A stretch of 64,000 nucleotides of DNA from contig CAWINM010000002.1 of NCBI GenBank assembly GCA_963837455.1, forward strand, positions 62,001-126,000. Reading direction: 5' to 3'. Positions 8,331 through 17,003 of the stretch are shown one piece after another (the first letter of the stretch is position 1; the number at the start of each line of letters is the position of its first letter). A model generated the notes under the pieces. That model saw only the letters and a program-made list of their open reading frames with translations. It ran no database searches and was not told the DNA's origin. Source of the DNA: DASYQD01 sp963837455 (GTDB taxonomy: Bacteria > Acidobacteriota > Thermoanaerobaculia > Multivoradales > JAIOJS01). Position numbers and translations under genes: made by a program.

Positions 8331-11300
8331 TCAGGACGGCGCCTCGAGGGCGGCGCGGGCGGCCTCCATCCCCTCTTCGTCGCCCGCGAAGTCAACGCTG
8401 CCGGCGTTGGATGTGACGGTGGCGGCGAAGACGAGGAGCTGCGGAGCCGCCGGCAGGACGACCTCGCCGGCACCCTCGGTGAGCGGCAGCGCCAGCGCGA
8501 AGAGCGAGAGCGGCGTGTAGGCGACGTCGCGTCCGCGCCGGTCGTGCGCGTGGTCGACCGTCCAGGCCACGGTGGCGGCAAGCGTGCGACCCCGCCGGAC
8601 ACGCCACAGTGCCAGCGGCCCGAGGCCGAAGCGTGCCACCTCGTCCTCGCGCGCGAGTGCCGCGGTGGCGCCGGGCACACGCACGGTCGAGAACACCCCG
8701 CCGACGGTGAGCGGCGCTCGCAGCTCCTCCTCGTCACCGCCGCCGGTGGCGAGCAGCCAGAGGCGATCCCAGCGACCGGGCGGCAGCGGTAGCCGTTGGC
8801 CGGCGCAGGCGAGCGCGTGGGCGTCCGCGGTCGCCGCGGCGAGCGCGAAGGGGGTGCCCTCCACGACCAGCTCGGTCGGCCACCGCTCGGCGGGGAAGGC
8901 GAGCCGCCGGCGGCCGAAGCCGTGCGCGGCGAGCTCGCCGTTGGCGGCGACCACCCGGCGGTCGAGCGGCAGGTCGAGGCCGGCGCTGCGCGGCGCGGGG
9001 AGTGCCCGCGGCGGGGCGAGACGAACGCCGACGGTGACCGGGCGGAACGCGGGGCGGTCGAGCACGACGACGCCGTCGGTCGTCGCGGCGGTGCCGGCGA
9101 GCGGGTCCTCGCAGCCGTCGAGCAGGCGGCAGGTGGCGACGCTGCCCGCGAAGCGCAGCCGCGCCTCGCCGCCGGCGCCGGCGGGATCGAGCAGCCGCGC
9201 CACCCACTCGCCACCGTCCTCGTGCTCCTTGAGCGCCGCGAGCTCGCCACCGTCGACGGCGAGGAAGCTCCAGGAGCGACCGAGCGGGCCGTCGGTGCCG
9301 GGCGACTCCACGACGAACGCGAGCGGCGGCTGGCGAAGCTGCTCCCCCATCGCCGGCACGTTGCCGCCTCGCCAGTCGCCGTGGTGAGCGGCGAGGGCCA
9401 GCTCCCAGCGGTGGTCGCCGAGGTCCTGGAAACCCTGGTGCGGGAAGCGGCGGCCGGTGGCCGGCGTACGGACCAGTGTCCGCCGCAGGACGTTCTTGGC
9501 GGGATGGTCCCAACCGCCGGCGCGGTCGACGACCATGGCCATGCCCCAGCTCCCGCCCTCCTCGGTGAGGTCGGCCCAGCCCTGCGCCGGCACCTCGTAG
9601 AGGCTCGGGCCGCTGGTACCGCGCGCCACGCCGGCGACGCCGGCGTCGTAGGTGGCGTCGGCCGCGCCGGCGGCGGCGGTGAGGGTGAGCTTGAGCAGGT
9701 GGCCGCGGTGGCGCCACCGGGTCGCGACGTCGAGCGCGAGCGGCGCGTCGAGCTCGGCCTCGCCGGCGCCGATCGAGCCCGCGCTGCCCGGCGCCGCGGT
9801 GAGCCGGTAGCGCTCCACGAAGGTCGAGCGCCCGAGCTGCCGGCGCACCTCGATCGCCACCGCGGCCGGCCCCGACGCCAGCGCCCGCACCTGTGCCGGA
9901 CCGCCGACGGTGGCGACGGGGCCGCGCTCGAGGTCCTGCCAGCGCACCTCCCAGGCGGGAAAGCGTGGCGAGCGGTCGGCGAACAGCTCGAGCCGCAACG
10001 GCGCGGCGAGCAGCTCGCGGTCGAGCGCCTTGTCGAGGAGGCTCGCCAGGTTGCCGGCCTCGTCGAGCAGCAGCCGGTAGCGGCCGCTCTCGAGCCCGCG
10101 GGGGAGGAGGCGCAACTCGGGGTCGGCGACGGCCGGCGTCGCCGTCTGCTCGCGCACGTCGAAGACCGCGAAGCCGAGCGCCGGCAGCTCGGCGAGGAAG
10201 CGGACGACGGCGGTGCCGGCGGCGGCGTCGCTGGCGATCGGAATCAGCCCAGGCGCAGTCGCCGCCGCTCCCGTGCCCGCCTCGAGCTGGGCCGGCACCG
10301 CCTCGCCGTCGGGGCCGATGACGGCGACCGCAGCGCCGCCGCCCCAGGGCACTCGAGCTACCACCGACGCGCGACGGCGGCGGGCGACCGGGTTGAAGAC
10401 CACCAGCGGCACGCCGGCGGCGCTCGTGTCGAGGGCGCGCGCCACCGCGGCAACGGCGCCGCGCAGCACCGACGCGAAGATGCTGGCGGCGATCGCCTCG
10501 TCGTGCCACGAGATGCGGTAGGCGGCGGGGATGCTGGTGCCGGTGAGGTCGTCGTGGAACTGGTGCCAGAGGAAACGCCGCCAGGCGTCGCGGAGGCGGC
10601 CGGCGGGATAGGGCGCGGCGCCGATCGCGGCGGCGGCCGTCGCCGCACGCTCGGCTGCGGCGGCGAGCCGCTCGTTGCGGGCGTTCCAGGCCTTCATTGC
10701 CACCTGCGAGGTGTAGCAGCCGGTGCCGTGCAGCGAGAGCAGCAGCTCGCCGCGCCACACCGGCAGCTTCGCCGCCGGCAGCTCGGCGGCGAGGGTGCGG
10801 AAGGTCTCGTCGGAGCCGGCGGCGCGCGTCGCCACCGCGCCCGCGGACCCCACCGCGCGCTCGAGGGTGACGAGCGAGCGCCGGTCGGGGGCGCCGCCGC
10901 GGTCGCCGATGCCGAAGAAGCGCACGGCGACGCCGCGACCGATCGAGCGCAAGTTCCGTCGCAGCTGCGCGCACACCTCGGGGTCGTCGGCGGGAGAGAC
11001 GGCGAGCTCCTCGCCGTAGCCGCCGGGATCGAGGGCGGCGAGCAGCCGCGAGCCGTCGCATCCCTCCCACCAGCCGAGCGGGAAGGGGATGCCGAACGCC
11101 GAGCGCATGTCGCCGAAGCGGCGCAGCTTCGAGGTGGCGAAGCCGACCAGGCCGCAGTGGGCCGCCACCACCGGCACCTGGGCGCCGAAGCCGAAGCAGT
11201 CGGGGAGGAAGAGGTCGCGCGGGTCCCTGCCGAGGTGCCGGCGAAACCAGCGCCTGCCGTAGAGGACCTGGCGCACCAGCGACTCGACGCCGGGGAGGTT

Positions 11301-11816
11301 CACGTCCATGGCGTCCCAGGTGGCGCCGGTGACGCACCAGCGGCCGGCATCCACCCAGCGGCGCAGCTCGGCGAACGCCTGCGGATGGTGCTCGGCGAGG
11401 AGGCGGTAGCGGAAGGCGCCGTCGAAGTTGACGCGATAGCTGGGGAACGCAGCGAAGGCCGCCACGTTCTCGCGCACCGTGCGCGGCAGCAGGCGCGCCG
11501 CCGTCTCGCGCACCGTCCAGCGCCACTGCGTGTCGAGGTGGGAGATCGGCAGCAGGTAGACGGTGCCGGCGAGCGGCTCCGTGACCGCAGCGCCCGTTGG
11601 GGAGCGATCCGCGTCCACGTCGACGGCGGCGGGCGCCCCTGCGGCATGCAGCAGCGGCGCCGCGATGAGGTCGGGGTCGCTTCGCGAAGGCTGGGCAGCG
11701 AGCGGCCGCGGCCCCTCGCCGCTCGGCGGCGCTCGCCACGCCCCCGTCCACCAGCGGCTCAGCCACCCTGGCCAGTCCCGTAGGGAGGACCGCGGTTCCA
11801 CCGGTGCCCCTTGCAT
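8331..11816 (-). CDS. Glycoside hydrolase family 38 alpha-mannosidase
   Basis: The 1161-aa protein matches GH38 retaining alpha-mannosidases. The zinc ligand motif HLDTQWRWT lies near residue 90. The nucleophile Asp is in LFLPDCFGFGAQVP, and the intervening family stretch is TWDAMDVNLPGVESLVRQ. The later His-rich element HQFHDDLTG follows, with large beta-rich C-terminal domains after it. The family removes alpha-mannosyl residues from oligosaccharides or glycoproteins. No secretion signal is clear. The first 85 residues (from the ATG at 11816) are low-complexity and may not all be translated. It lies 5–13 kb from the glycosylation genes described below, so it could trim or recycle a mannose-containing glycan. 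That link is inference. Confidence 0.9.
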   Translation of the reverse strand: MQGAPVEPRSSLRDWPGWLSRWWTGAWRAPPSGEGPRPLAAQPSRSDPDLIAAPLLHAAGAPAAVDVDADRSPTGAAVTEPLAGTVYLLPISHLDTQWRWTVRETAARLLPRTVRENVAAFAAFPSYRVNFDGAFRYRLLAEHHPQAFAELRRWVDAGRWCVTGATWDAMDVNLPGVESLVRQVLYGRRWFRRHLGRDPRDLFLPDCFGFGAQVPVVAAHCGLVGFATSKLRRFGDMRSAFGIPFPLGWWEGCDGSRLLAALDPGGYGEELAVSPADDPEVCAQLRRNLRSIGRGVAVRFFGIGDRGGAPDRRSLVTLERAVGSAGAVATRAAGSDETFRTLAAELPAAKLPVWRGELLLSLHGTGCYTSQVAMKAWNARNERLAAAAERAATAAAAIGAAPYPAGRLRDAWRRFLWHQFHDDLTGTSIPAAYRISWHDEAIAASIFASVLRGAVAAVARALDTSAAGVPLVVFNPVARRRRASVVARVPWGGGAAVAVIGPDGEAVPAQLEAGTGAAATAPGLIPIASDAAAGTAVVRFLAELPALGFAVFDVREQTATPAVADPELRLLPRGLESGRYRLLLDEAGNLASLLDKALDRELLAAPLRLELFADRSPRFPAWEVRWQDLERGPVATVGGPAQVRALASGPAAVAIEVRRQLGRSTFVERYRLTAAPGSAGSIGAGEAELDAPLALDVATRWRHRGHLLKLTLTAAAGAADATYDAGVAGVARGTSGPSLYEVPAQGWADLTEEGGSWGMAMVVDRAGGWDHPAKNVLRRTLVRTPATGRRFPHQGFQDLGDHRWELALAAHHGDWRGGNVPAMGEQLRQPPLAFVVESPGTDGPLGRSWSFLAVDGGELAALKEHEDGGEWVARLLDPAGAGGEARLRFAGSVATCRLLDGCEDPLAGTAATTDGVVVLDRPAFRPVTVGVRLAPPRALPAPRSAGLDLPLDRRVVAANGELAAHGFGRRRLAFPAERWPTELVVEGTPFALAAATADAHALACAGQRLPLPPGRWDRLWLLATGGGDEEELRAPLTVGGVFSTVRVPGATAALAREDEVARFGLGPLALWRVRRGRTLAATVAWTVDHAHDRRGRDVAYTPLSLFALALPLTEGAGEVVLPAAPQLLVFAATVTSNAGSVDFAGDEEGMEAARAALEAPS

Positions 11817-12034
11817 GCGCGGGCGCGATCCTATGCATCCCTCACGCCGGAAGCGACCCGCTCCCGCCCACCGTGCGGGTCGAAGCCTGGTCGCGGGCAG
11901 CATGGCAGTGGGTGAGCGCAAGCGCTCGCTTCGTCTCGGTGCTCCCTCGTCCTGGCCAGGCTCGGCCTGGTGCCGGCGTGGATGTCGTGCGCGTCGGCAG
12001 ACCTGCGAGCCATGCAGCGGCGTGCCCGCCGTCG

Positions 12035-12469
12035 CTACTCCGGCTCCTCCTTCATCCGCCGCAGCTGCCGTCGCTCGCGCTTGCCGGGCGCCTTCGTCGG
12101 CGGCGGGCGCATGCCCGCCTGGCGTCGCATCCACCGCTGCTCGAGCTCGTCGGCGGTGGGCGCCGGCGTGCGGTCCTCGTAGAGGAGGCGCGCCTCCGGC
12201 TTCGGCAGGTGATGCTCGGCGACGCCCTCCACCCTGACGACCTGCTTCTTGCCGACGCGCGAGATGCGCAGCTCGTCGCCCGCGCGCACGAGCCGGTGCG
12301 GCTTGCCCTGCTCGCCGTTGACCTCCACCTTGCCGCCCTTGCAGGCGGCGGTGGCCTGCGAGCGGGTCTTGAATAGGCAGGCGACGTCGAGCCAGACGTC
12401 GAGCCGCACCGCCGACAGCGGCGCCGCGGCGGCGTTGGGAGAGGGAGCACGGCTGGGCACGACGGCCAT
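12035..12469 (-). CDS. S4-domain RNA-binding protein (Hsp15-like)
   Basis: This 144-aa basic protein carries an S4 RNA-binding domain at about residues 20–70 (VRLDVWLDVACLFKTRSQA, then KGGKVEVNGEQGKPHRLVRAGDEL), followed by a Lys/Arg-rich tail. This arrangement is that of the Hsp15/RqcH-partner-like S4 proteins, small ribosome-associated factors that bind structured RNA such as stalled 50S-peptidyl-tRNA complexes. The tail (KAPGKRERRQLRRMKEE) is longer than in E. coli Hsp15 and resembles other acidobacterial and deltaproteobacterial versions. It is flanked by 218 bp of apparently non-coding DNA on the GH38 side and is divergent from the next gene. Confidence 0.85.
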   Translation of the reverse strand: MAVVPSRAPSPNAAAAPLSAVRLDVWLDVACLFKTRSQATAACKGGKVEVNGEQGKPHRLVRAGDELRISRVGKKQVVRVEGVAEHHLPKPEARLLYEDRTPAPTADELEQRWMRRQAGMRPPPTKAPGKRERRQLRRMKEEPE

Positions 12470-12525
12470 GCTATGCCGGAGGCGGTGCCGCTGCCGCAGC
12501 CTCGCGGCGACGTAGACTCGGGAGC

Positions 12526-12960
12526 ATGAGCGTCGTCGAAGCCGTCGTGGAGCCGGCGGAAGCTCCGGGAGAACGGCGTCCCATGCCGCGTCCGCTGGGC
12601 CTCTGGCTCCTCACCCTCGGCCTGCTGGCCAGCCCGCTCGTGCACCTTGCCGCGCTGCTGCTGGGTCGACACTGGCTGAACTTCGGCAGCCTGCGTCCCT
12701 GGGATGGCTTCGTCTACTTCGTCATCGCTCCCGTCGTCGGCACCCTGATGCTGCGCCGTCACGAGCGAGCCCGCTTCTCGGTGTACGTCTTCCTCTCCTG
12801 CGAGGTGCTGCGCGCCGTCCGCATCCACTCGCTGGCGCTCGCGGTGCTCGCCGTGCTGGCGATCCTCTACCTGCAGCTGCCGGCGCCGCGCCGCTACCAT
12901 CCGTCGGTCGACCCACGGCGGGTGCTCGAGCGGATCCGGCTGCGGCGCCCCGCCCGCTGA
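12526..12960 (+). CDS. Small integral membrane protein, unknown function
   Basis: The 144-aa product has three or four predicted membrane helices (around LGLWLLTLGLLASPLVHLAA, DGFVYFVIAPVVGTLML and LALAVLAVLAILYLQLP), separated by basic loops (RRHERAR), and a basic C-terminus. This suggests an inner-membrane protein. No enzymatic motif is visible. It ends 14 bp before the sulfotransferase gene on the same strand, so the two may be cotranscribed. It is divergent from the S4 gene, with only 56 bp between them. Confidence 0.65.
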   Translation: MSVVEAVVEPAEAPGERRPMPRPLGLWLLTLGLLASPLVHLAALLLGRHWLNFGSLRPWDGFVYFVIAPVVGTLMLRRHERARFSVYVFLSCEVLRAVRIHSLALAVLAVLAILYLQLPAPRRYHPSVDPRRVLERIRLRRPAR

Positions 12961-12974
12961 GCGGTGCCGCTCCC

Positions 12975-13811
12975 GTGCCGAGCGTCGTCTTCCTGCACGT
13001 CCCGAAGACTGGCGGCATGAGCTTCGGTCCGATCGTGCTGCGGCAGTTCCCTCGCCGCGCCGCCCTCAACCTCGATGCCGCCGACGTCGCCACCTGCGAG
13101 GTGCGGTGGCGTGCGCTGCCGCAGGATCGGCGGGCACGGATCCGCTGTATCCACGGCCACCTGCCGTTCGGCGTGCACACCTTGCTTCCGGAGCCCGGCG
13201 TCTACCTGACGTTGCTGCGAGAGCCCGTCGACCGCGTCGTCTCGACGTACTACTACGCCCTCCGCCGCCCCGAGATCGGCGCCCACCGCGAGCTGGTGGA
13301 GCGCGGAGTCTCCCTGCACGACTACGTGACAGGCGAGCTGTCGGCCGACGTCCACGAGGCGCAAACACGGGCGGTCGCCGGTGTGGGGCCCGGTCCGCTC
13401 GGCGCCGAGCAGCTCGACCGCGCGGTGCGCAACCTCGCCGAGCGCTTCGCGGTCGTCGGCCTCTGCGAGCGGTTCGACGAGACCGCCCTGCTCTGTCGGC
13501 GTGTCCTCGGTTGGCAGCGGGTGGGGTACGTCGAGCGCAACCGCAATCGCCGGCGCGCCCGCCTGGCCGACGTGCCGGCGCGAACAATCGCGGCGATTCG
13601 CCGGCGCAACCCGCTCGACCTCGAGCTCTACTCGACGGCGGTGGCTCGGTTCGCCGAGGCGCTGCGCGAGCACCCGATCCCCGCCGACGAGCTGCGCGCT
13701 TTCCGGCGGCGCAATCGCGCCTACGGTCTCGCGCGCCGCCTGCTCGAGATCCCCGCCGCCCTGGGACGCGACGCCCGCGTCGCCGCCGCGCGGGCACGGC
13801 TGCCTACGTAG
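12975..13811 (+). CDS. Sulfotransferase family protein
   Basis: This 278-aa protein resembles carbohydrate sulfotransferases that use PAPS as donor. The 5'-phosphosulfate loop FLHVPKTGGMSF is at residues 5–16, and the 3'-phosphate binding element LREPVDRVVSTYYYA is near residue 80. Such HVPKTGG-type enzymes are usually related to heparan-sulfate 2-O-type sulfotransferases and act on sugars. The start is GTG. The gene converges with the ABC exporter gene and the two stop codons overlap by 8 bp. Its place next to glycosyltransferases and an exporter suggests that it decorates the glycan made by this locus, which is inference. Confidence 0.85.
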   Translation: MPSVVFLHVPKTGGMSFGPIVLRQFPRRAALNLDAADVATCEVRWRALPQDRRARIRCIHGHLPFGVHTLLPEPGVYLTLLREPVDRVVSTYYYALRRPEIGAHRELVERGVSLHDYVTGELSADVHEAQTRAVAGVGPGPLGAEQLDRAVRNLAERFAVVGLCERFDETALLCRRVLGWQRVGYVERNRNRRRARLADVPARTIAAIRRRNPLDLELYSTAVARFAEALREHPIPADELRAFRRRNRAYGLARRLLEIPAALGRDARVAAARARLPT

Positions 13812-15636
13812 ACGCCTCGCGCGCCACACTGCGCGCCCGCGAGCGAGGGCGGCTCTCCGGCGGGGCCGCCGCAGCGGCGAGCCGGCGGAAGGCGAGCGAT
13901 CGCGCGGCGAGCTCCTGGTAGGTGCCGATGTCGGCGACCTCCCCCGCGGCGAGCACGACGACGCGGTCGCAATGGCGCACGCTGGCGAGGTCCTGGGTGG
14001 CGAAGACGATCGTCTTCTTCCCCCGCATGGCGTGGATCCACCCGAGGATCGCGCGCTCGGTCTGCGGGTCGAGGGCCGAGGTGGCCTCGTCGAGCAGCAG
14101 CACCTCCGGGTCGTCGTAGAGCGCGCGCGCGATAGCCACTCGCTGCCGCTCGCCGCCCGATAGGCCGTGCCCCCGTTGGTGCGAGTCGCCGCTGGCTTCG
14201 GTCTCGAGCAACCCCTGCAGGCGGGCGATGCGCGCCGAGCGCAGGAGGGCGGCGTGATCGACGGGCTCCTGACCGAGCGCGACGTTGCGCGCCAGCGATC
14301 CGTCGAGCAGGTGGACCGCCTGGGGCACCAGGCCGACCAGCGGCGGCGCGGCGGCCAGCCAGGTGCCGAGCGGGCGCCCGTCGACGGAAACCGTGCCGCT
14401 GTCGGGCTCGAGAAGACCGCAGAGGACGTCGAGCAGCGTGCTCTTGCCGGAGCCGTTGGCGCCGACGACGCCGACCAGCTCGCCGCACCGGATCGTCAAG
14501 CTCACCGCGGTCAGCGCCGGCCGGGCGGCGCCGTCGTGGGCGAAGGTGACGTCGCGAAGCTCGATGGCGCGCGCGAAGGCGTCGGCCCTGAGTGGCCGCT
14601 CCCGCAGCCGATGCGGCGCCAGCTCGTCGAGAGTCGCCACCAGCTGCCGTGCCGCCGGCGCCTCGCGGCGGATCTGGCTCATCAGGAAGTGGAGCCGGTG
14701 CACCGACGGCAGGCAGCGGAACCCGGCATAGGCAAACGCCCCCAGCAACGCCAGGCTCTGCGGTCCCGAGATGCCGCTCTGCCGCAGCACCACGAAGGCC
14801 ACGGCGGCGACGGCGAGGAACAACGTCTCGACGACGGCGCGGGGCAGGGAACCGACCGCGAGGGTCTGGCGCAGCGCCGCGGTGTAGCGCCGGTGCGCGC
14901 CGCGGGCCGCGGCGACGAAGGCCGGCTCGCGCCCGCCGGCCTTGATGGCGCGGATCCCCTCGACGATGTCGCCGACGGCGCGCAGGGCGCCGCGCTCGGC
15001 GTCGTAGGCCTCGACGCCGAGGCGCGCCAGGCGGCGGCCGATGAGGCGGAGCGCCAGCAGGGTGCCGCCGCCGATGGCCACCAGCACCGCCAGGGTCACC
15101 GCCGGCATCAGCGCGAAGAGCGCGATCGCCAGGCAGAGCGCCACCACGCTCTCGGAGAGGATGCCGACCGCCGCGGCGACCACGATGCGGTAGCCGGCGT
15201 CGGTGGCGCGTAGCGATTGATGCAGCAGCTCGGCGGAGCTGGCGCGCAGGTGGAAACGCAGCGGTGCCACGGCGATCCCGCTCACCAGCCGCCCGAACGT
15301 CGCCGCCACCGAGCTCGAGACGACCCGGGCCTGCAGCAGCGCCGCCGCCGCGGTGATGACGTTCTTCAGCACCAGCATCCCGATCGCCAGCAGCAGTGTG
15401 GCGAGGAAGGGATCGCGGCCGAGCATCGGCAGGCCGCGCGGGGCGAGCCCGAGCCGGCTTCCAGGCGCCGCCGCCCGCGCACCGCCGGTGGTGACGTAGA
15501 TCGCCGCGTACACGGCGGTCGCCGTCACCAGCTCGGTGAGGGCGGCGACGGCGACCAGCGCGGCGAGCGCCAGCCATCCCCTCCGGAGCTGCCTCGGCAG
15601 GGCTGCCAGCAGCGAGCGCACGAGCTGCAAGGTCAC
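13804..15636 (-). CDS. ABC exporter, fused permease/ATPase (candidate lipid-linked glycan flippase)
   Basis: This 610-aa half-transporter has six predicted membrane helices in the first 330 residues and a C-terminal ABC ATPase. Walker A is GANGSGKST (from residue 392), the signature is LSGGERQR (about 490) and Walker B is VLLLDEATSALD (about 515). The layout is that of the MsbA/PglK class of homodimeric exporters that flip lipid-linked substrates. Substrate cannot be deduced from sequence. It sits 75 bp downstream of an ALG11-like glycosyltransferase on the same strand and close to an oligosaccharyltransferase. A PglK-like role, flipping a polyprenyl-PP-oligosaccharide to the periplasm, is therefore the most economical hypothesis. 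Confidence 0.85.
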   Translation of the reverse strand: MTLQLVRSLLAALPRQLRRGWLALAALVAVAALTELVTATAVYAAIYVTTGGARAAAPGSRLGLAPRGLPMLGRDPFLATLLLAIGMLVLKNVITAAAALLQARVVSSSVAATFGRLVSGIAVAPLRFHLRASSAELLHQSLRATDAGYRIVVAAAVGILSESVVALCLAIALFALMPAVTLAVLVAIGGGTLLALRLIGRRLARLGVEAYDAERGALRAVGDIVEGIRAIKAGGREPAFVAAARGAHRRYTAALRQTLAVGSLPRAVVETLFLAVAAVAFVVLRQSGISGPQSLALLGAFAYAGFRCLPSVHRLHFLMSQIRREAPAARQLVATLDELAPHRLRERPLRADAFARAIELRDVTFAHDGAARPALTAVSLTIRCGELVGVVGANGSGKSTLLDVLCGLLEPDSGTVSVDGRPLGTWLAAAPPLVGLVPQAVHLLDGSLARNVALGQEPVDHAALLRSARIARLQGLLETEASGDSHQRGHGLSGGERQRVAIARALYDDPEVLLLDEATSALDPQTERAILGWIHAMRGKKTIVFATQDLASVRHCDRVVVLAAGEVADIGTYQELAARSLAFRRLAAAAAPPESRPRSRARSVAREAST

Positions 15637-15711
15637 CGGGCGGCCGATCTCTTGGAGACGCGCCGGCAGCCTAGCACGGAGGCCGAGGCTGCTCTGGGAA
15701 TGGCGCGGGCG

Positions 15712-16908
15712 TCACCAGGCGACCGGCGCCGGAGCCGCTGGCGCGCGCGCGGCGAGGAACTCCGCCACCAGCGAGCGGAAGCGGGTCCGGAACTCGGGCC
15801 AGGCGAATCGTGCGGCACGGACGGCGAGCGCCGTGCGGAGAGAGTCCTGCAAGCCGCCGTCGGCGAGCACCCGCCCGATCTTGGCCGCGGCGTCCTCGGC
15901 CGAGTCGTAGACCAGTACCGCCTCGCCGCCGACGATCTCCTGCTGGCCGCCGCCGCGGGGGACGAAGGGGATGCAGCCGGCGGCAGCCAGCTCGGCGACG
16001 GCGATGCCGAAGTGCTCGTCGCGCATCGCGTGCAGCCCGTAGGGGGTGCGCGCGAGGAGAGCCAGCAGCTCGCCGCGGCCGATGTCCTCGTGCATCTCGA
16101 TCCACGGTCGATCGCGGGCGAGGGCGCGGACCCTGGCGAGATAGGCGGTGCCCAGCGGCGCCCCGCCGACCAGTCGCAGCCGAGCCGGATGGCCGGCGGC
16201 GCGCACGCGCTCGAGGATGGCGATCGCCAGCTCGAGCTTCTTCTCCGGCGCGATGCGGCCGATGCTGAGGAAGGTGAAGGGGTCGCGGCGCTCCCACGCC
16301 CACGGTGCCGCCGGCGCGCTCACCGGCGGGTACAGGGTCACCGGCGAGCCACCGTAGCGCTGGCGGAACTTCTCTCCCGTCCAGTCGGAGTTGACCAGGG
16401 TGAGGTTGTCGCGGATGCGCTCTTCCGACACCGGCGAGATGCACGCTCCCAGCCGGTAGTAGAGGCGCAACGCCCCCGGGATGCGGTGGACCCATTGCAG
16501 GTCACTGTCGGGACGGGGCAGGAACCCCCACGGGAAGTGCACGTACTGGATGGCGCGCACGCCGACGTCGACCTCGCCGTTGACCGACAGCGTGAGGTCG
16601 AAGCGCGGGGCGAGCGTGCGCCCCCAGCGCAGCATCAGGTGGCGCTGCAGCAGCGCGCCGCGGATGCCGAGCAGCCGGCGCAGACGCTCGGGCCAGCGCG
16701 GCACCCGGCGGATCTCGAGGTCTCCGGGTCGCAGCGCCGTGCCGTAGTAGCCGTTGATGCGCGCGAAGTCCACGGCATTCCACCCCAGCAGGGTGAGGTC
16801 GTGGTCCTCCTTGAGCGCCTCGACCATCCACACCGCCACACCGTTGCCGCCCCCGCGCGGCAGCAGCGAGGGCTGGAGGAGGAGCACGCGCGGGCGACCC
16901 ACTGTCAC
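15712..16908 (-). CDS. Glycosyltransferase family 4, ALG11-like
   Basis: The 398-aa GT-B enzyme has an N-terminal acceptor domain beginning VLLLQPSLLPRGGGNGVAVW and a GT4 donor domain with FLSIGRIAPEKKLELAI (about 213–229). The retaining-enzyme motif GLHAMRDEHFGIAVAE spans about 291–306, with Glu298 expected to contact the nucleotide-sugar, followed by GCIPFVPRGGGQQEIV. These signatures resemble the ALG11-like mannosyltransferases of the eukaryotic dolichol pathway and their bacterial relatives (NSDWT before the linker, then LYPP). Probable donors are GDP- or UDP-activated hexoses. It likely adds a sugar to a lipid-linked glycan at the cytoplasmic face. It is transcribed with the downstream ABC exporter gene. 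Confidence 0.85.
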   Translation of the reverse strand: MTVGRPRVLLLQPSLLPRGGGNGVAVWMVEALKEDHDLTLLGWNAVDFARINGYYGTALRPGDLEIRRVPRWPERLRRLLGIRGALLQRHLMLRWGRTLAPRFDLTLSVNGEVDVGVRAIQYVHFPWGFLPRPDSDLQWVHRIPGALRLYYRLGACISPVSEERIRDNLTLVNSDWTGEKFRQRYGGSPVTLYPPVSAPAAPWAWERRDPFTFLSIGRIAPEKKLELAIAILERVRAAGHPARLRLVGGAPLGTAYLARVRALARDRPWIEMHEDIGRGELLALLARTPYGLHAMRDEHFGIAVAELAAAGCIPFVPRGGGQQEIVGGEAVLVYDSAEDAAAKIGRVLADGGLQDSLRTALAVRAARFAWPEFRTRFRSLVAEFLAARAPAAPAPVAW

Positions 16909-17003
16909 CGCATTCTACGCAGTCGCCGCCAGGGCACTTGGGCGAGAATCGCCAGGTGCCAGGCAGAGTCGGTGTCCAGGGCCGCCGCCGGCGCGCCGCG
17001 CCA

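Noticed and set aside
8796..11783. A roughly 1000-codon plus-strand frame opposite the GH38 gene
   Set aside because: It has no domain and consists of GC-rich shadow sequence of a well-supported enzyme.
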